From NCBI RefSeq assembly GCF_018343625.1, contig NZ_JAGYPG010000002.1:124001-188000 (forward strand): a stretch of 64,000 nt of DNA, in the 5' to 3' direction. The notes below the pieces were generated by a model. That model saw only the letters and a program-made list of their open reading frames with translations, was not told the origin of the DNA and did not search any database. Positions 53,530-60,483 of this stretch are shown here, piece after piece. This stretch comes from Lederbergia citri (lineage in GTDB: Bacteria; Bacillota; Bacilli; Bacillales; Bacillaceae_C). The stretch's first letter is position 1. Each line of letters opens with the position of its first letter. The position numbers were made by a program, and so were the translations under genes.

Positions 53530-53925
53530 TCAACACGATGTTTGATGACCATTGCAAATCTTTTCTTGTTTCTTATTCTCATCCGAATATTCGAAAAAGC
53601 CTAACTGGTTTCCCCACGGATCTTTAAAAGTACCCCATTTTGCAGGGACGCCTTCCCTTTCAAATATCTCAAATTTTTCTAGGCTTAATTCTTTAAATAA
53701 CCTGTCTCTCTCTTGCTCTAAATTCGAAACGCCAAATCGGATTGGTCCGCTTCCTTCCGATGGAATTCCTTCTGCTACTTGTAGCCAACAGCCAGGAATA
53801 ACCTCCCATTCTGCAAAACCTTTATGAGGAGTGAAATCAGGCTTCCTTTTTAGCAATGTTTGGTACCATGATTGCCCTTTTTTAAAATCACTAACCCGAA
53901 TTTGAATTGTTACTTCAAATACCAC
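53530..53925 (-). CDS. VOC-family protein (GTG start)
   Basis: A 131-residue vicinal-oxygen-chelate (glyoxalase/bleomycin-resistance) protein with TIQIRVSDFKKGQSWYQTLL at the N-terminus and KWGTFKDPWGNQLGFFEY near the C-terminus, a typical metal-binding strand. Members bind or modify small toxic compounds. The GTG at 53935-equivalent position 53925 lies seven bases after AGGAGG; the frame continues upstream into the preceding gene without a better start. It is the last gene of a VOC-SRPBCC-VOC group, 25 bp after the SRPBCC gene. Confidence 0.8.
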   Translation of the reverse strand: MVFEVTIQIRVSDFKKGQSWYQTLLKRKPDFTPHKGFAEWEVIPGCWLQVAEGIPSEGSGPIRFGVSNLEQERDRLFKELSLEKFEIFEREGVPAKWGTFKDPWGNQLGFFEYSDENKKQEKICNGHQTSC

Positions 53926-53950
53926 TAATGAGCCTCCTATATTAGAAAAA

Positions 53951-54397
53951 CTAAAATCTATAATCCTCTTTGCATATAATTCCATATTCAATAAATATCT
54001 TTAGCAATGCCAATGCTTCTCCCCATCCAACTGCACACCCAATGCAAGCAGAAATATCCTTTGGAGAAGAGGCATAGCCTGATTCATCTAACAGCAAAAG
54101 TGTCCCATCCTTGTACGGGCGCAGCTCAAACTGTACAGTTGTTGGATTTTCACCGGGAGACCATTGAAAAATAAATGACTTATTCGGAACAGCAGCCAAA
54201 ATAGCACCACCGTCTTTGATATTTTCTTTTTTGCTACCGTAATTAGACCAACATAAATTTATTTTTCCTCCGCCGTTCTCATCCATATATAAAACTGTAT
54301 GATCAGTGAACCATGCATTCCAACCCTCTGCAGTGGTTAACGTTTTATAGACCTTTTCAGATGGTGCTTTTATGTAAATTTGATGATTAATTTTCAT
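53951..54397 (-). CDS. SRPBCC-domain protein (AHSA1-like)
   Basis: A 148-residue START-like protein: KINHQIYIKAPSEKVYKTLTTAEGWNAWF at the N-terminus and a C-terminal helix GWGEALALLKIFIEYG. The fold makes a deep hydrophobic cavity for small ligands; AHSA1-like members are often found next to VOC proteins and regulators in Bacillus. The ATG at 54397 follows the stop of the upstream VOC gene by one base and has only a weak ribosome binding site, so it depends on translational coupling. Confidence 0.82.
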   Translation of the reverse strand: MKINHQIYIKAPSEKVYKTLTTAEGWNAWFTDHTVLYMDENGGGKINLCWSNYGSKKENIKDGGAILAAVPNKSFIFQWSPGENPTTVQFELRPYKDGTLLLLDESGYASSPKDISACIGCAVGWGEALALLKIFIEYGIICKEDYRF

Positions 54398-54398
54398 T

Positions 54399-54755
54399 TT
54401 AATTAGAGAATTCCACAATTTCTATTTGATTACCTGTTGGATCTTCTATAATTGTGTAACGGCCAGGCGGGCATGGTTTTGGTTCATCAAATAAAATTTT
54501 CACACTTTTAGATTTAAAATGAGCGATATCCTTAGCAAGATCTTCAGACAGTATACCTAAAAATACGTTTTGCTTCGGATGAACGAACGTATTATCGTCT
54601 TCCTCCAACACAATCGGTATTTCATTATGTTCTAGACTTACAATCTTATTACCATAATACTTTGAAAGCTTGAAACCTAAAACATTACAATAAAAATCAA
54701 TGGATTCTTTAAGATCTTTCACACGAACGGTTAGCACACAAACTTTATTTAACAT
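54399..54755 (-). CDS. VOC-family protein
   Basis: A 118-residue single-module VOC protein: VCVLTVRVKDLKESIDFYCNVLGFKL at the N-terminus and YTIIEDPTGNQIEIVEF at the C-terminus, the expected beta-alpha-beta-beta-beta pattern with a terminal Glu as a possible metal ligand. The substrate is unknown. The start follows GAAGGAGGAGTTTAT, the strongest ribosome binding site in this group. It is first in the VOC-SRPBCC-VOC unit and lies 64 bp downstream of an AraC-type gene on the same strand. Confidence 0.85.
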   Translation of the reverse strand: MLNKVCVLTVRVKDLKESIDFYCNVLGFKLSKYYGNKIVSLEHNEIPIVLEEDDNTFVHPKQNVFLGILSEDLAKDIAHFKSKSVKILFDEPKPCPPGRYTIIEDPTGNQIEIVEFSN

Positions 54756-54819
54756 ATAAACTCCTCCTTCTTTAACCCTTATTTTACAAAAAACAAATTA
54801 ATTAATTTCTTCTAGATTG

Positions 54820-55584
54820 CTAATTTTTTTCATTTTCAAATAGAAGCATAGGCAAATTAATTAATATAGGAGGGTCAAAAGGCATAGGTTCTCTTAATTT
54901 GATTGTCACTTCTGAAATAGTTTCTTTACTAACTTTTATTGGATGGTCAACTTTTCCCCTTAATGATTTATCCAGTATGAAATAATCTTTTGGGTTTTTG
55001 CTCCACTTTATGGCAGCTACTAATATATAAAAGATACCTTCTGGAACTTGTGAAAAAGTATACGTTCCTTCATTGTGCAGCACGGCTCCCATAATCGGCC
55101 TTTGGTCGGGGATTGGACGTGGAAAAAGCCCAACAAAAACCAAGCCTTTAAATGTAGAAGGTGCTTGTATATGACATGTTATTGATGAAGGTGATGACAT
55201 TGGAGCTGGAAAACTATTCTTGTCTTTATATAAATTAAAATATTGGTATAAAAGATCAGATTTGACTTTAAATTGTTGAGGAGATAGACCTACAAATTGT
55301 TTAAACCGAGAACTAAAAGAACCAATACTTTTATATCCGACATTTAACAAAGATTTGAGAATCGTATTTGAAGGTTTCGATAATATCTCCTTGCTTGCCT
55401 CAATCCGTAGAGCTGATAAATAATGTCTCGGTGTTACTCCTGTCGCTTCCTTAAAAGACCTTAAAAAATGAGAAGTGCTATACCCAAATTCAGCAGCCAG
55501 CTCCTCAGAAGTAATGTCTTCTTCCAAATGATTTTTCATGTATTCAATTGATTTTTCAACAGCATTTAAAATATCCATTTCCAT
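54820..55584 (-). CDS. AraC-family regulator with C-terminal ligand domain
   Basis: A 254-residue protein with the DNA-binding domain at the N-terminus, unlike the sugar-type AraC protein at 42 kb. It has EEDITSEELAAEFGYSTSHFLRSFKEATGVTPRHYL and then VGYKSIGSFSSRFKQFVGLSPQQF. The C-terminal half (about residues 115-254) is a separate beta-rich domain, possibly an effector-binding fold. The ATG at 55584 is eight bases after AGGA; an in-frame ATG nine bases upstream overlaps that site. It probably controls the VOC/SRPBCC genes downstream on the same strand. Confidence 0.82.
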   Translation of the reverse strand: MEMDILNAVEKSIEYMKNHLEEDITSEELAAEFGYSTSHFLRSFKEATGVTPRHYLSALRIEASKEILSKPSNTILKSLLNVGYKSIGSFSSRFKQFVGLSPQQFKVKSDLLYQYFNLYKDKNSFPAPMSSPSSITCHIQAPSTFKGLVFVGLFPRPIPDQRPIMGAVLHNEGTYTFSQVPEGIFYILVAAIKWSKNPKDYFILDKSLRGKVDHPIKVSKETISEVTIKLREPMPFDPPILINLPMLLFENEKN

Positions 55585-55593
55585 TCTTATCAT

Positions 55594-55961
55594 CCTATAA
55601 CTCTATTTCCATAAGTAAAAAACTATTCATGTAATATTCCAAACAATACTAATAATTAATATTTTCACAGTGTCCTAAACTTTTACCCTATGTTGAAGCG
55701 GTAGATTTTTTACAATTTATACCTTTCTTTTGCTGTTGCATAACCGAACAAGCAAATTCATCCGCGTTTAAGTTGCTCCTATTACTGACGGTGGGAATTT
55801 GAATCGTAAGTGTAAGTGTTCTTCAACCATTATAGAAAATCATGGGCTTGAAGCATCATTTTATATATTTTTTGAACAGGTGGATGGTGTTGGAAACAGC
55901 GTCTTCTCTCAATTTATTCCACCTCGCGATTTACTATTATGTATAATCGATTACCATTTCA
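55594..55961. other. Intergenic stretch without recognisable features
   Basis: No coding frame, repeat or convincing regulatory motif was found between the AraC-type gene and the toxin-antitoxin locus. The AraC gene's promoter should be at its left edge. Confidence 0.5.
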
Positions 55962-55991
55962 TTGGTCACCATAAATAATTTCGGGTATTAT
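55962..55991 (+). promoter_or_regulatory. Candidate promoter of the antisense RNA
   Basis: TTGGTC (55962-55967) and TATTAT (55986-55991) are separated by 18 bp, placing a start near 55998. The -35 is weak (three of six), so this is tentative. Confidence 0.35.
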
Positions 55992-56010
55992 AAAAGTATA
56001 AAGAAGCATA

Positions 56011-56069
56011 TTTTAAAAACAGACCGCTGGTGCTGGAACACTATGCTTACGTTGAAGCACTACGCGGTC
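56011..56069 (-). terminator. Terminator of the toxin message
   Basis: On the minus strand GACCGC and GTGCT pair with AGCAC and GCGGTC around a loop of about 21 bases, followed by TGTTTTTAAAA. It would end the toxin mRNA near 56012. Confidence 0.7.
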
Positions 56070-56119
56070 CATACAATAGAAGGTTCCCTCCTTGGGCAAT
56101 CGGCTATGTGAAGGAATTC

Positions 56120-56165
56120 AACTCACCCTTTATGCTTGGAGGCTCAAGGGTGGGTTATTTTTTTT
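56120..56165 (+). terminator. Terminator of the antisense RNA
   Basis: AACTCACCCTT (56120-56130) pairs with AAGGGTGGGTT (56146-56156), followed by ATTTTTTTT. The right arm overlaps the toxin stop codon on the opposite strand. Confidence 0.85.
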
Positions 56166-56238
56166 GGCCCGTTTGTAGCATTGCAACGAGTAAGCCTGCA
56201 AAGGTACACGCTAAAATCAACGCTTCAAAGACCGACAC
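56155..56238 (-). CDS. Putative type I toxin, holin-like small membrane peptide (27 aa, GTG start)
   Basis: A 27-residue peptide starting MSVFEALILACTFAGLLVAM and ending in a polar, basic tail (QTGQKK). The MxVxEAL opening followed by one membrane helix and a lysine tail is the pattern of the small holin-like toxins of Bacillus type I systems (BsrE, BsrG and relatives). The GTG at 56238 is seven bases after AAAGGGGG. A promoter with perfect TATAAT lies 70 bp upstream, and a convergent antisense RNA overlaps the 3' end. Expected action is membrane damage when the antisense RNA is lost. No homology search could be run, so the assignment rests on pattern and layout. Confidence 0.72.
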   Translation of the reverse strand: MSVFEALILACTFAGLLVAMLQTGQKK

Positions 56239-56305
56239 AAGCACTCCCCCTTTCTATAGAGGTATGCTGACCACCCTTGAGAAAACTTATTCTATTGATT
56301 TTTTA

Positions 56306-56334
56306 ATTATATCATTATTCTGATAACATGTCTG
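56306..56334 (-). promoter_or_regulatory. Promoter of the toxin gene
   Basis: On the minus strand CAGACA (56329-56334) and TATAAT (56306-56311) are separated by 17 bp. Transcription from about 56299 gives a 60-nt leader and a message of roughly 290 nt. Confidence 0.65.
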
Positions 56335-57032
56335 GAGTTTTCTTCCAAACAGGATGATGGTCATATATGAAATTTTCATTCCTGGGTCTTCAATACTGTC
56401 AACAGGGCATTATTCTTCCTTGCAATCGACCTCGGGTGAAATGAGAAATTTCTGTTTTGATCTATCTGAATCTTTTATCGCTACTTTTATAAGAAATCTA
56501 GATCTTTTTAGCTCTCCTTTATTATATTAGCTCCACTTTTAGAATTCCCTCTTAATAGTTTTTGCATTATACAAAACAATCCTTACTATCTTTTGGCAGT
56601 AATAAGGATCATACTAAATCGGACATCCTATATTTAGGTGAGGTTATTTAAATTAATTTGGATACTAAGGCTACATTATAAAAATGAAATAAGAAAAGCT
56701 TTCTTTTTCTAAATTCCCAAAAAAGTTATCCGTAACAGGTGTCATTTAAGGAAATATTTTACACATTCAAACATTAAAAAACCCAGCTATCTTTCCTTGA
56801 GAAGATTAGCTGGGTTTCATTATTTATATTTAAGACAATCCGAATCTGCCTAGAAAAACCGATTGCCCTTTGTTCCCCAATCGATATTTATCATTCTCCA
56901 TTAGTAATAACCAGAATTCTTTGTAAATTTTAAAATTTCATTTCAAATCAACAGAATGCTTAACATCTCCAAAGTTAATTGAAGTATAATGTTGCCTAGA
57001 CCGCAAATTTATAGGTTAAGTCACACATAAAA
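56335..57032. other. Non-coding stretch between the toxin locus and ssrA
   Basis: No protein-coding frame looks real. Two hairpins are visible: a weak one near 56575-56610 (ATCCTTA...TAAGGAT) and the strong one at 56779-56817. The remainder is AT-rich and featureless to me. Confidence 0.5.
56779..56817. terminator. Second terminator-like hairpin downstream of ssrA
   Basis: AAACCCAGCTA pairs with TAGCTGGGTTT across 17 bases. On the minus strand TTTTTAATG follows, so it could stop read-through from ssrA. Confidence 0.65.
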
Positions 57033-57062
57033 TAAAAACCACCAAATTATGTATTTGGTGGA
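57033..57062 (-). terminator. Terminator of ssrA
   Basis: On the minus strand the acceptor-end bases CCACCAAAT pair with ATTTGGTGG, followed by TTTTTATTTT. The hairpin includes the mature 3' CCA, so end processing must remove it. Confidence 0.85.
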
Positions 57063-57421
57063 GACGGTGGGAGTCGAACCCACGTCCAAAGATATCGCCA
57101 CTTAAGCGTCTACGAGTGTAGTCGATATATTAATGGTTTCGCGTCTTCTTTCGCCTATCGACGGGCATCCGAAGCGCTAGCCTGATTGGTCTCTTCCATG
57201 GTCCTCAGGCGGAGGACTTCCGGCGTAGCCCACTTAGAGTGAGTCCCTTACCCTACCACATGGGCGATGGAGGGAGGAACCGCTTCGACTGTTATTAAGC
57301 AGCGAAAGCGAAGTTGTTGTTTTCTTTGCCAGTTATTATTGGCTTTGACGTTTTTACGAGGACGATCCCCTCGACTCGCAACCAAAGCTCGAACTATCCC
57401 TGTCGAATCCGTAACGTCCCC
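57056..57421 (-). ncRNA. ssrA: Transfer-messenger RNA (tmRNA)
   Basis: tmRNA rescues stalled ribosomes and tags the broken protein for proteolysis. The 5' end GGGGACGTTACGGATTCGAC and the 3' end GGTTCGACTCCCACCGTCTC plus CCA form the tRNA-like part, and the CCA is encoded. The tag frame at 57295-57330 reads GKENNNFAFAA then TAA, so after the tRNA-borne alanine the tag is AGKENNNFAFAA, ending in the FAA/LAA-type degron read by ClpXP. Total length is 366 nt, normal for Bacillus. The smpB gene is not in the window. Confidence 0.97.
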
Positions 57422-57430
57422 AAGATAAAA

Positions 57431-57465
57431 AGATGTTTTTCAGGATTTCCCTTATCAAAACATCT
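57431..57465 (-). promoter_or_regulatory. Hairpin in the ssrA 5' leader
   Basis: On the minus strand AGATGTTTT pairs with AAAACATCT, followed by TTTTATC, just before the mature tmRNA 5' end. It lies downstream of the ssrA promoter. It may guide 5' processing by RNase P or terminate transcripts arriving from the YesL-type gene. Confidence 0.5.
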
Positions 57466-57482
57466 GAGGTGTTACATTGATT

Positions 57483-57510
57483 ATTATAACATACGTTCGC
57501 AAAAATTCAA
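57483..57510 (-). promoter_or_regulatory. Promoter of ssrA
   Basis: On the minus strand TTGAAT (57505-57510) and a perfect TATAAT (57483-57488) are separated by 16 bp. The start near 57476 leaves a leader of about 55 nt that must be removed. Confidence 0.7.
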
Positions 57511-57551
57511 GATTCCCTGCTTCAATTCCAATAAGCACCAAGTGACTATCT

Positions 57552-58298
57552 TTATTTTTCCGGACTTTCTTCGGTATTTTGTTCTGTATTATCAACTGAA
57601 CCTTCAAGTTTTTCTACTAATGATGTCATTTTTAAAAAGATTCGATAATAAGCGTAAAAAGATAAATAGGCAATGATAGAACCCATACAGAATGGAATGA
57701 AAACAGGAATATATTTAAATAACATATAAACGAACATTCCACTTAATGCAGCGATTCCAATAGTGTAATGCGGATTTCCAATCGCCAGTAAAATTGATTT
57801 TATTAAAGAATCCTTTAATTTAACTTGAAAATGAACTGTATCTGAAAAAAAGTGAACAGTAAAAGTAAAAAGCAATATAGTAATCGCTACATAAAAATAA
57901 AATGAAATTGAAGCAAATTTTACACCAGAAGTTAAAAAGTTATAAAGCCATGCAGACCATATTGGAACAATAATGATTCCTCCCAACAAGCTTCTAACAT
58001 AATTCTCTTTATAATATTTCCAATACGAAGGAATAAGCGGTATGGAATTTTTTCCTAAAATCCAGTCTCTTACAACTCCAAACATTGCCGTTGTTGCAGG
58101 AAAAAAGAAAAACGGTGCTAAAACTGCAATTGTCACAATAATTAATTGAAGTTTTTCGATGGTATCTGCATATAATAAAATGAGCACAAAATAAACAATC
58201 GGCAAATTAAAAACTAGCCATACAATATTCGTGAGAACAAACTTCATAATCCATTCGGAAACAACGAGAAGTATCCTCGAAAAACCTGTATATCCCAT
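57552..58298 (-). CDS. YesL/DUF624-family membrane protein
   Basis: A 248-residue protein with five or six helices and the family motif FFPATTAMFGVVRDWILGKN. It is longer than the YesL protein at 39.7 kb and only moderately similar. The C-terminus is acidic (EQNTEESPEK). The ATG at 58298 lies behind AAGGGGGACATC; the frame is open further back into a large hairpin and is not coding there. It is the last gene of the third sugar-importer group, matching the usual link of YesL proteins with such importers. Its function is unknown. Confidence 0.85.
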   Translation of the reverse strand: MGYTGFSRILLVVSEWIMKFVLTNIVWLVFNLPIVYFVLILLYADTIEKLQLIIVTIAVLAPFFFFPATTAMFGVVRDWILGKNSIPLIPSYWKYYKENYVRSLLGGIIIVPIWSAWLYNFLTSGVKFASISFYFYVAITILLFTFTVHFFSDTVHFQVKLKDSLIKSILLAIGNPHYTIGIAALSGMFVYMLFKYIPVFIPFCMGSIIAYLSFYAYYRIFLKMTSLVEKLEGSVDNTEQNTEESPEK

Positions 58299-58342
58299 GA
58301 TGTCCCCCTTGCATACATATTTCTTTTTATTAGAATAACATA

Positions 58343-58410
58343 AGGGCCTTACCTCGGCACGTGTATAGAGTGTCAATTATTTGACACTCTATACGGTCCG
58401 AAGTGGCCCT
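58343..58410. terminator. Large stem-loop between binding-protein and YesL-type genes
   Basis: GTATAGAGTGTCAA (58363-58376) pairs perfectly with its complement at 58381-58394, leaving a four-base loop. Outer arms AGGGCC (58343-58348) and GGCCCT (58405-58410) pair as well. On the operon strand no long T-run follows. It may be a strong mRNA-end hairpin for the binding-protein message with some read-through to the YesL gene. Confidence 0.7.
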
Positions 58411-58424
58411 ATTATTTTGGCTAA

Positions 58425-60080
58425 TTAATTACCAGCCATTTTAGCTTTATTTTCTTGCCATTTTTTAGTTTTGAACTCTAATAACTTTTCATATCCTACT
58501 GCTTTAGCATCTTTATCTGCTTGTTCTAGGATTTTGATCACTTCATCGTCGCTCTTCGCATGTACTGCTTTCGCACGAGCTTCATCATAAATATCGTTTA
58601 CTCGTTGTTCAATTAAACCTTCATCAGAATCTGGCATTGGAGAAAGATTAACGAATTCTGTTGTATTATATTGTGTTTTCCAAGTTATTTGTGATTGGTA
58701 TCTAGTTGCCCAGTTTTGTTGATCTTCAGGCAATGTCATCTCAAATGCAGATTTGGATTTATCAATATAAACAGTGTTTCCAGCCCATTGAAGAGGGTCC
58801 GTTTTTTGCATTAATTCGTCACGTTCTTTTACATCTGTAACGAATTTGTCAGTGAATACAGGAGCTTCTTCTATACCATCCACAGCGTGAGTTCCTTCCC
58901 AATATAAGCCTTCAGGTCCCCAGAAAATATTACGTTGACCTTCTGGACCTGTATACCAGTCTAGGAAAGCAAAGATGGCTTCAGGATTTTTCGCAGCTTT
59001 CGTAATAACACTTACGTTCCAGCCAAGCTGTGACCAGCTTCCTGTCCAAATTTTGTTTTTATCTAAGCCTTCTTTATGGAAAGGCCAAACCATGAATAGA
59101 CCAGCATCAGGATCTTCTGCTCTTAATAAAGAGTCAGCTAAGTTAGAGTTTACAGTTGGACTGCTTCCTGCATAAACTGCAAATTTTCCAGTCATCACTT
59201 TTTCTTTAACTTGGTCTGCCGTTTGTGTTAAAGCATCTTGTGTAATAAGTTTTTCACGGAAAAGCTTGCTTACATATAGCATAGATTCTCTGTATACAGG
59301 ATCCGCAAAAATAGAAGTCAATTTATCTCCTTGCGGAACTGCACGCATTCCAACAAATGCAGTTGTGTGATCTTCACCAAAAGCAGAATAAAGGATATCA
59401 AGACCGTCTCCTTGGCCTGGCTCATAAGGAACAATGTCAGGATACTTTTCTTTTACTTGTTTTAAGAAAGAATAGAGATCATCTGTTGTTTCTAATTTAG
59501 GAGAACCTAATTCTTTATAGATTTTTTCGTTAACAACATAACCAGAGTTACCATTTGGTTGTGATGTGTACCAGTTAGGAAACTGGTAAATATGTCCATC
59601 ATCAGCACGGAGCATATTAAGAGTAGACTCCCCTGCCCATTGCTTAAGGTTTGGATACTTTTCAATGTACTCGTCAAGCGGCACTAGCATTCCAGCGTCA
59701 CGAAGCTTATCTACATCTGGTCCACGGTCCATCCAGATAACGTCAGGAAGTTCATTAGCAACAATCATCGTATTGAACTTTTGAGCTGCGTTACCACCAG
59801 AGCTGATGGATTTTACGTTAACTTTTTTATTTTCTTTAATCCATTTTGAAGCGATATCTTCGCCCCATGTCGGCATTGTGTACCAATCATAATGACCGTA
59901 CATCGTGTATTCTAGCTCGTCTTGACCAAGAACGAAGCCTTCGCCCTTGCCGGAGTCTTTTCCACCATTACTATTACCTTTGCTATCGCCTGAACTATCT
60001 TTAGAACAGCCAGACAATATACTGAAGGCCATAAGTAGAGCGACTAGAGATAAAGTCAAGAACTTCATCTTGTTTCTCAT
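58425..60080 (-). CDS. Extracellular sugar-binding lipoprotein (Lpl/Ytc type), copy 1
   Basis: A 551-residue solute-binding lipoprotein with lipobox LSGC, a Ser/Gly/Lys linker, then YTMYGHYDWYTMPTWGEDIA. It has the long-form body seen in LplA/YtcQ proteins, with repeated aromatic sites such as GPEGLYWEGTHAVDG. Such proteins bind complex or uronic-acid-containing oligosaccharides. It is highly similar along its whole length to the gene at 60484, and both start MRNKxKFLTLSLVALL. The start follows GGGGGAGAAATA. A 400-bp gap with a cre-like site precedes it, so it may have its own promoter. Confidence 0.9.
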   Translation of the reverse strand: MRNKMKFLTLSLVALLMAFSILSGCSKDSSGDSKGNSNGGKDSGKGEGFVLGQDELEYTMYGHYDWYTMPTWGEDIASKWIKENKKVNVKSISSGGNAAQKFNTMIVANELPDVIWMDRGPDVDKLRDAGMLVPLDEYIEKYPNLKQWAGESTLNMLRADDGHIYQFPNWYTSQPNGNSGYVVNEKIYKELGSPKLETTDDLYSFLKQVKEKYPDIVPYEPGQGDGLDILYSAFGEDHTTAFVGMRAVPQGDKLTSIFADPVYRESMLYVSKLFREKLITQDALTQTADQVKEKVMTGKFAVYAGSSPTVNSNLADSLLRAEDPDAGLFMVWPFHKEGLDKNKIWTGSWSQLGWNVSVITKAAKNPEAIFAFLDWYTGPEGQRNIFWGPEGLYWEGTHAVDGIEEAPVFTDKFVTDVKERDELMQKTDPLQWAGNTVYIDKSKSAFEMTLPEDQQNWATRYQSQITWKTQYNTTEFVNLSPMPDSDEGLIEQRVNDIYDEARAKAVHAKSDDEVIKILEQADKDAKAVGYEKLLEFKTKKWQENKAKMAGN

Positions 60081-60438
60081 TATTTCTCCCCCTAGATGTC
60101 TTAAAATATATATTTAAAGCATTCGCCTTAAACCAAATTGATTACCCATCCAAAAAAATTGTATCTCTTTCTAAAATTCTAAAAAGTTTTTCTATAAAAC
60201 GCTTACTTAATTAAGAAATAAAAATCACCATCGCTTGGTGTTTCTACTAAAATATATTAATATAATCTTTGTAATCCTTTTCAAAACATTCAATACATTT
60301 TGATATTACAATGGAAATATGTTACGAGAAAATCCGATGTTGTTACAATCATTCTAAACTTGGTGTAACAAATAGTCAATATGATTTTGAAAGATTTGTA
60401 GAATTTTGTAGAAAAAAACCAGAATTTTGCCAAATTAA
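60081..60438. other. Region between the duplicated binding-protein genes
   Basis: Just upstream of copy 1 the sequence (TTTAAGGCGAATGC, preceded by GGGTAATCAATTTGG) repeats the tail of the permease gene and intergenic region upstream of copy 2 (62199-62222). Beyond about 60150 the similarity stops. A cre-like TGAAAAGGATTACA (minus strand, 60270-60283, 13 of 14) and a small hairpin near 60220-60235 are the only other signals. Confidence 0.6.
60270..60283. promoter_or_regulatory. Candidate cre site upstream of binding-protein copy 1
   Basis: On the minus strand TGAAAAGGATTACA matches TGNAARCGNWWWCA at 13 positions; the mismatch is in the central CG (GG), which weakens the call. Confidence 0.35.
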
Positions 60439-60468
60439 AAGGCCACTTCAGAAATCTGAAGTGACCTT
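60439..60468 (-). terminator. Terminator of binding-protein copy 2
   Basis: On the minus strand AAGGTCACTTCAG pairs with CTGAAGTGGCCTT (one G-U), followed by TTAATTT. It starts 15 bp after the stop codon and would limit read-through from copy 2 into copy 1. Confidence 0.85.
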
Positions 60469-60483
60469 CTATTTTATTAGCTA

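Larger units (their letters stand above)
55998..56165 (+). ncRNA. Putative type I antitoxin RNA
   Basis: A plus-strand RNA is inferred from a candidate promoter and a very clear intrinsic terminator at 56120-56165. It would be about 165 nt. It would be complementary to the whole 3' untranslated region of the toxin message, its terminator and the last few codons. This convergent, 3'-overlapping layout is that of BsrG/SR4, BsrE/SR5 and TxpA/RatA. The 5' end is uncertain. The reading frame on this strand has no similarity to any protein and shows no ribosome binding site. Confidence 0.55.

Noticed and set aside
56030-56323. 97-aa plus-strand protein
   Set aside because: No ribosome binding site, odd composition, and it overlaps the structured antisense RNA and the toxin gene.
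57056-57080. tRNA gene
   Set aside because: GGGAGTCGAACCCAC looks like a T-arm, but it is the tRNA-like end of the tmRNA; no separate tRNA fold exists.
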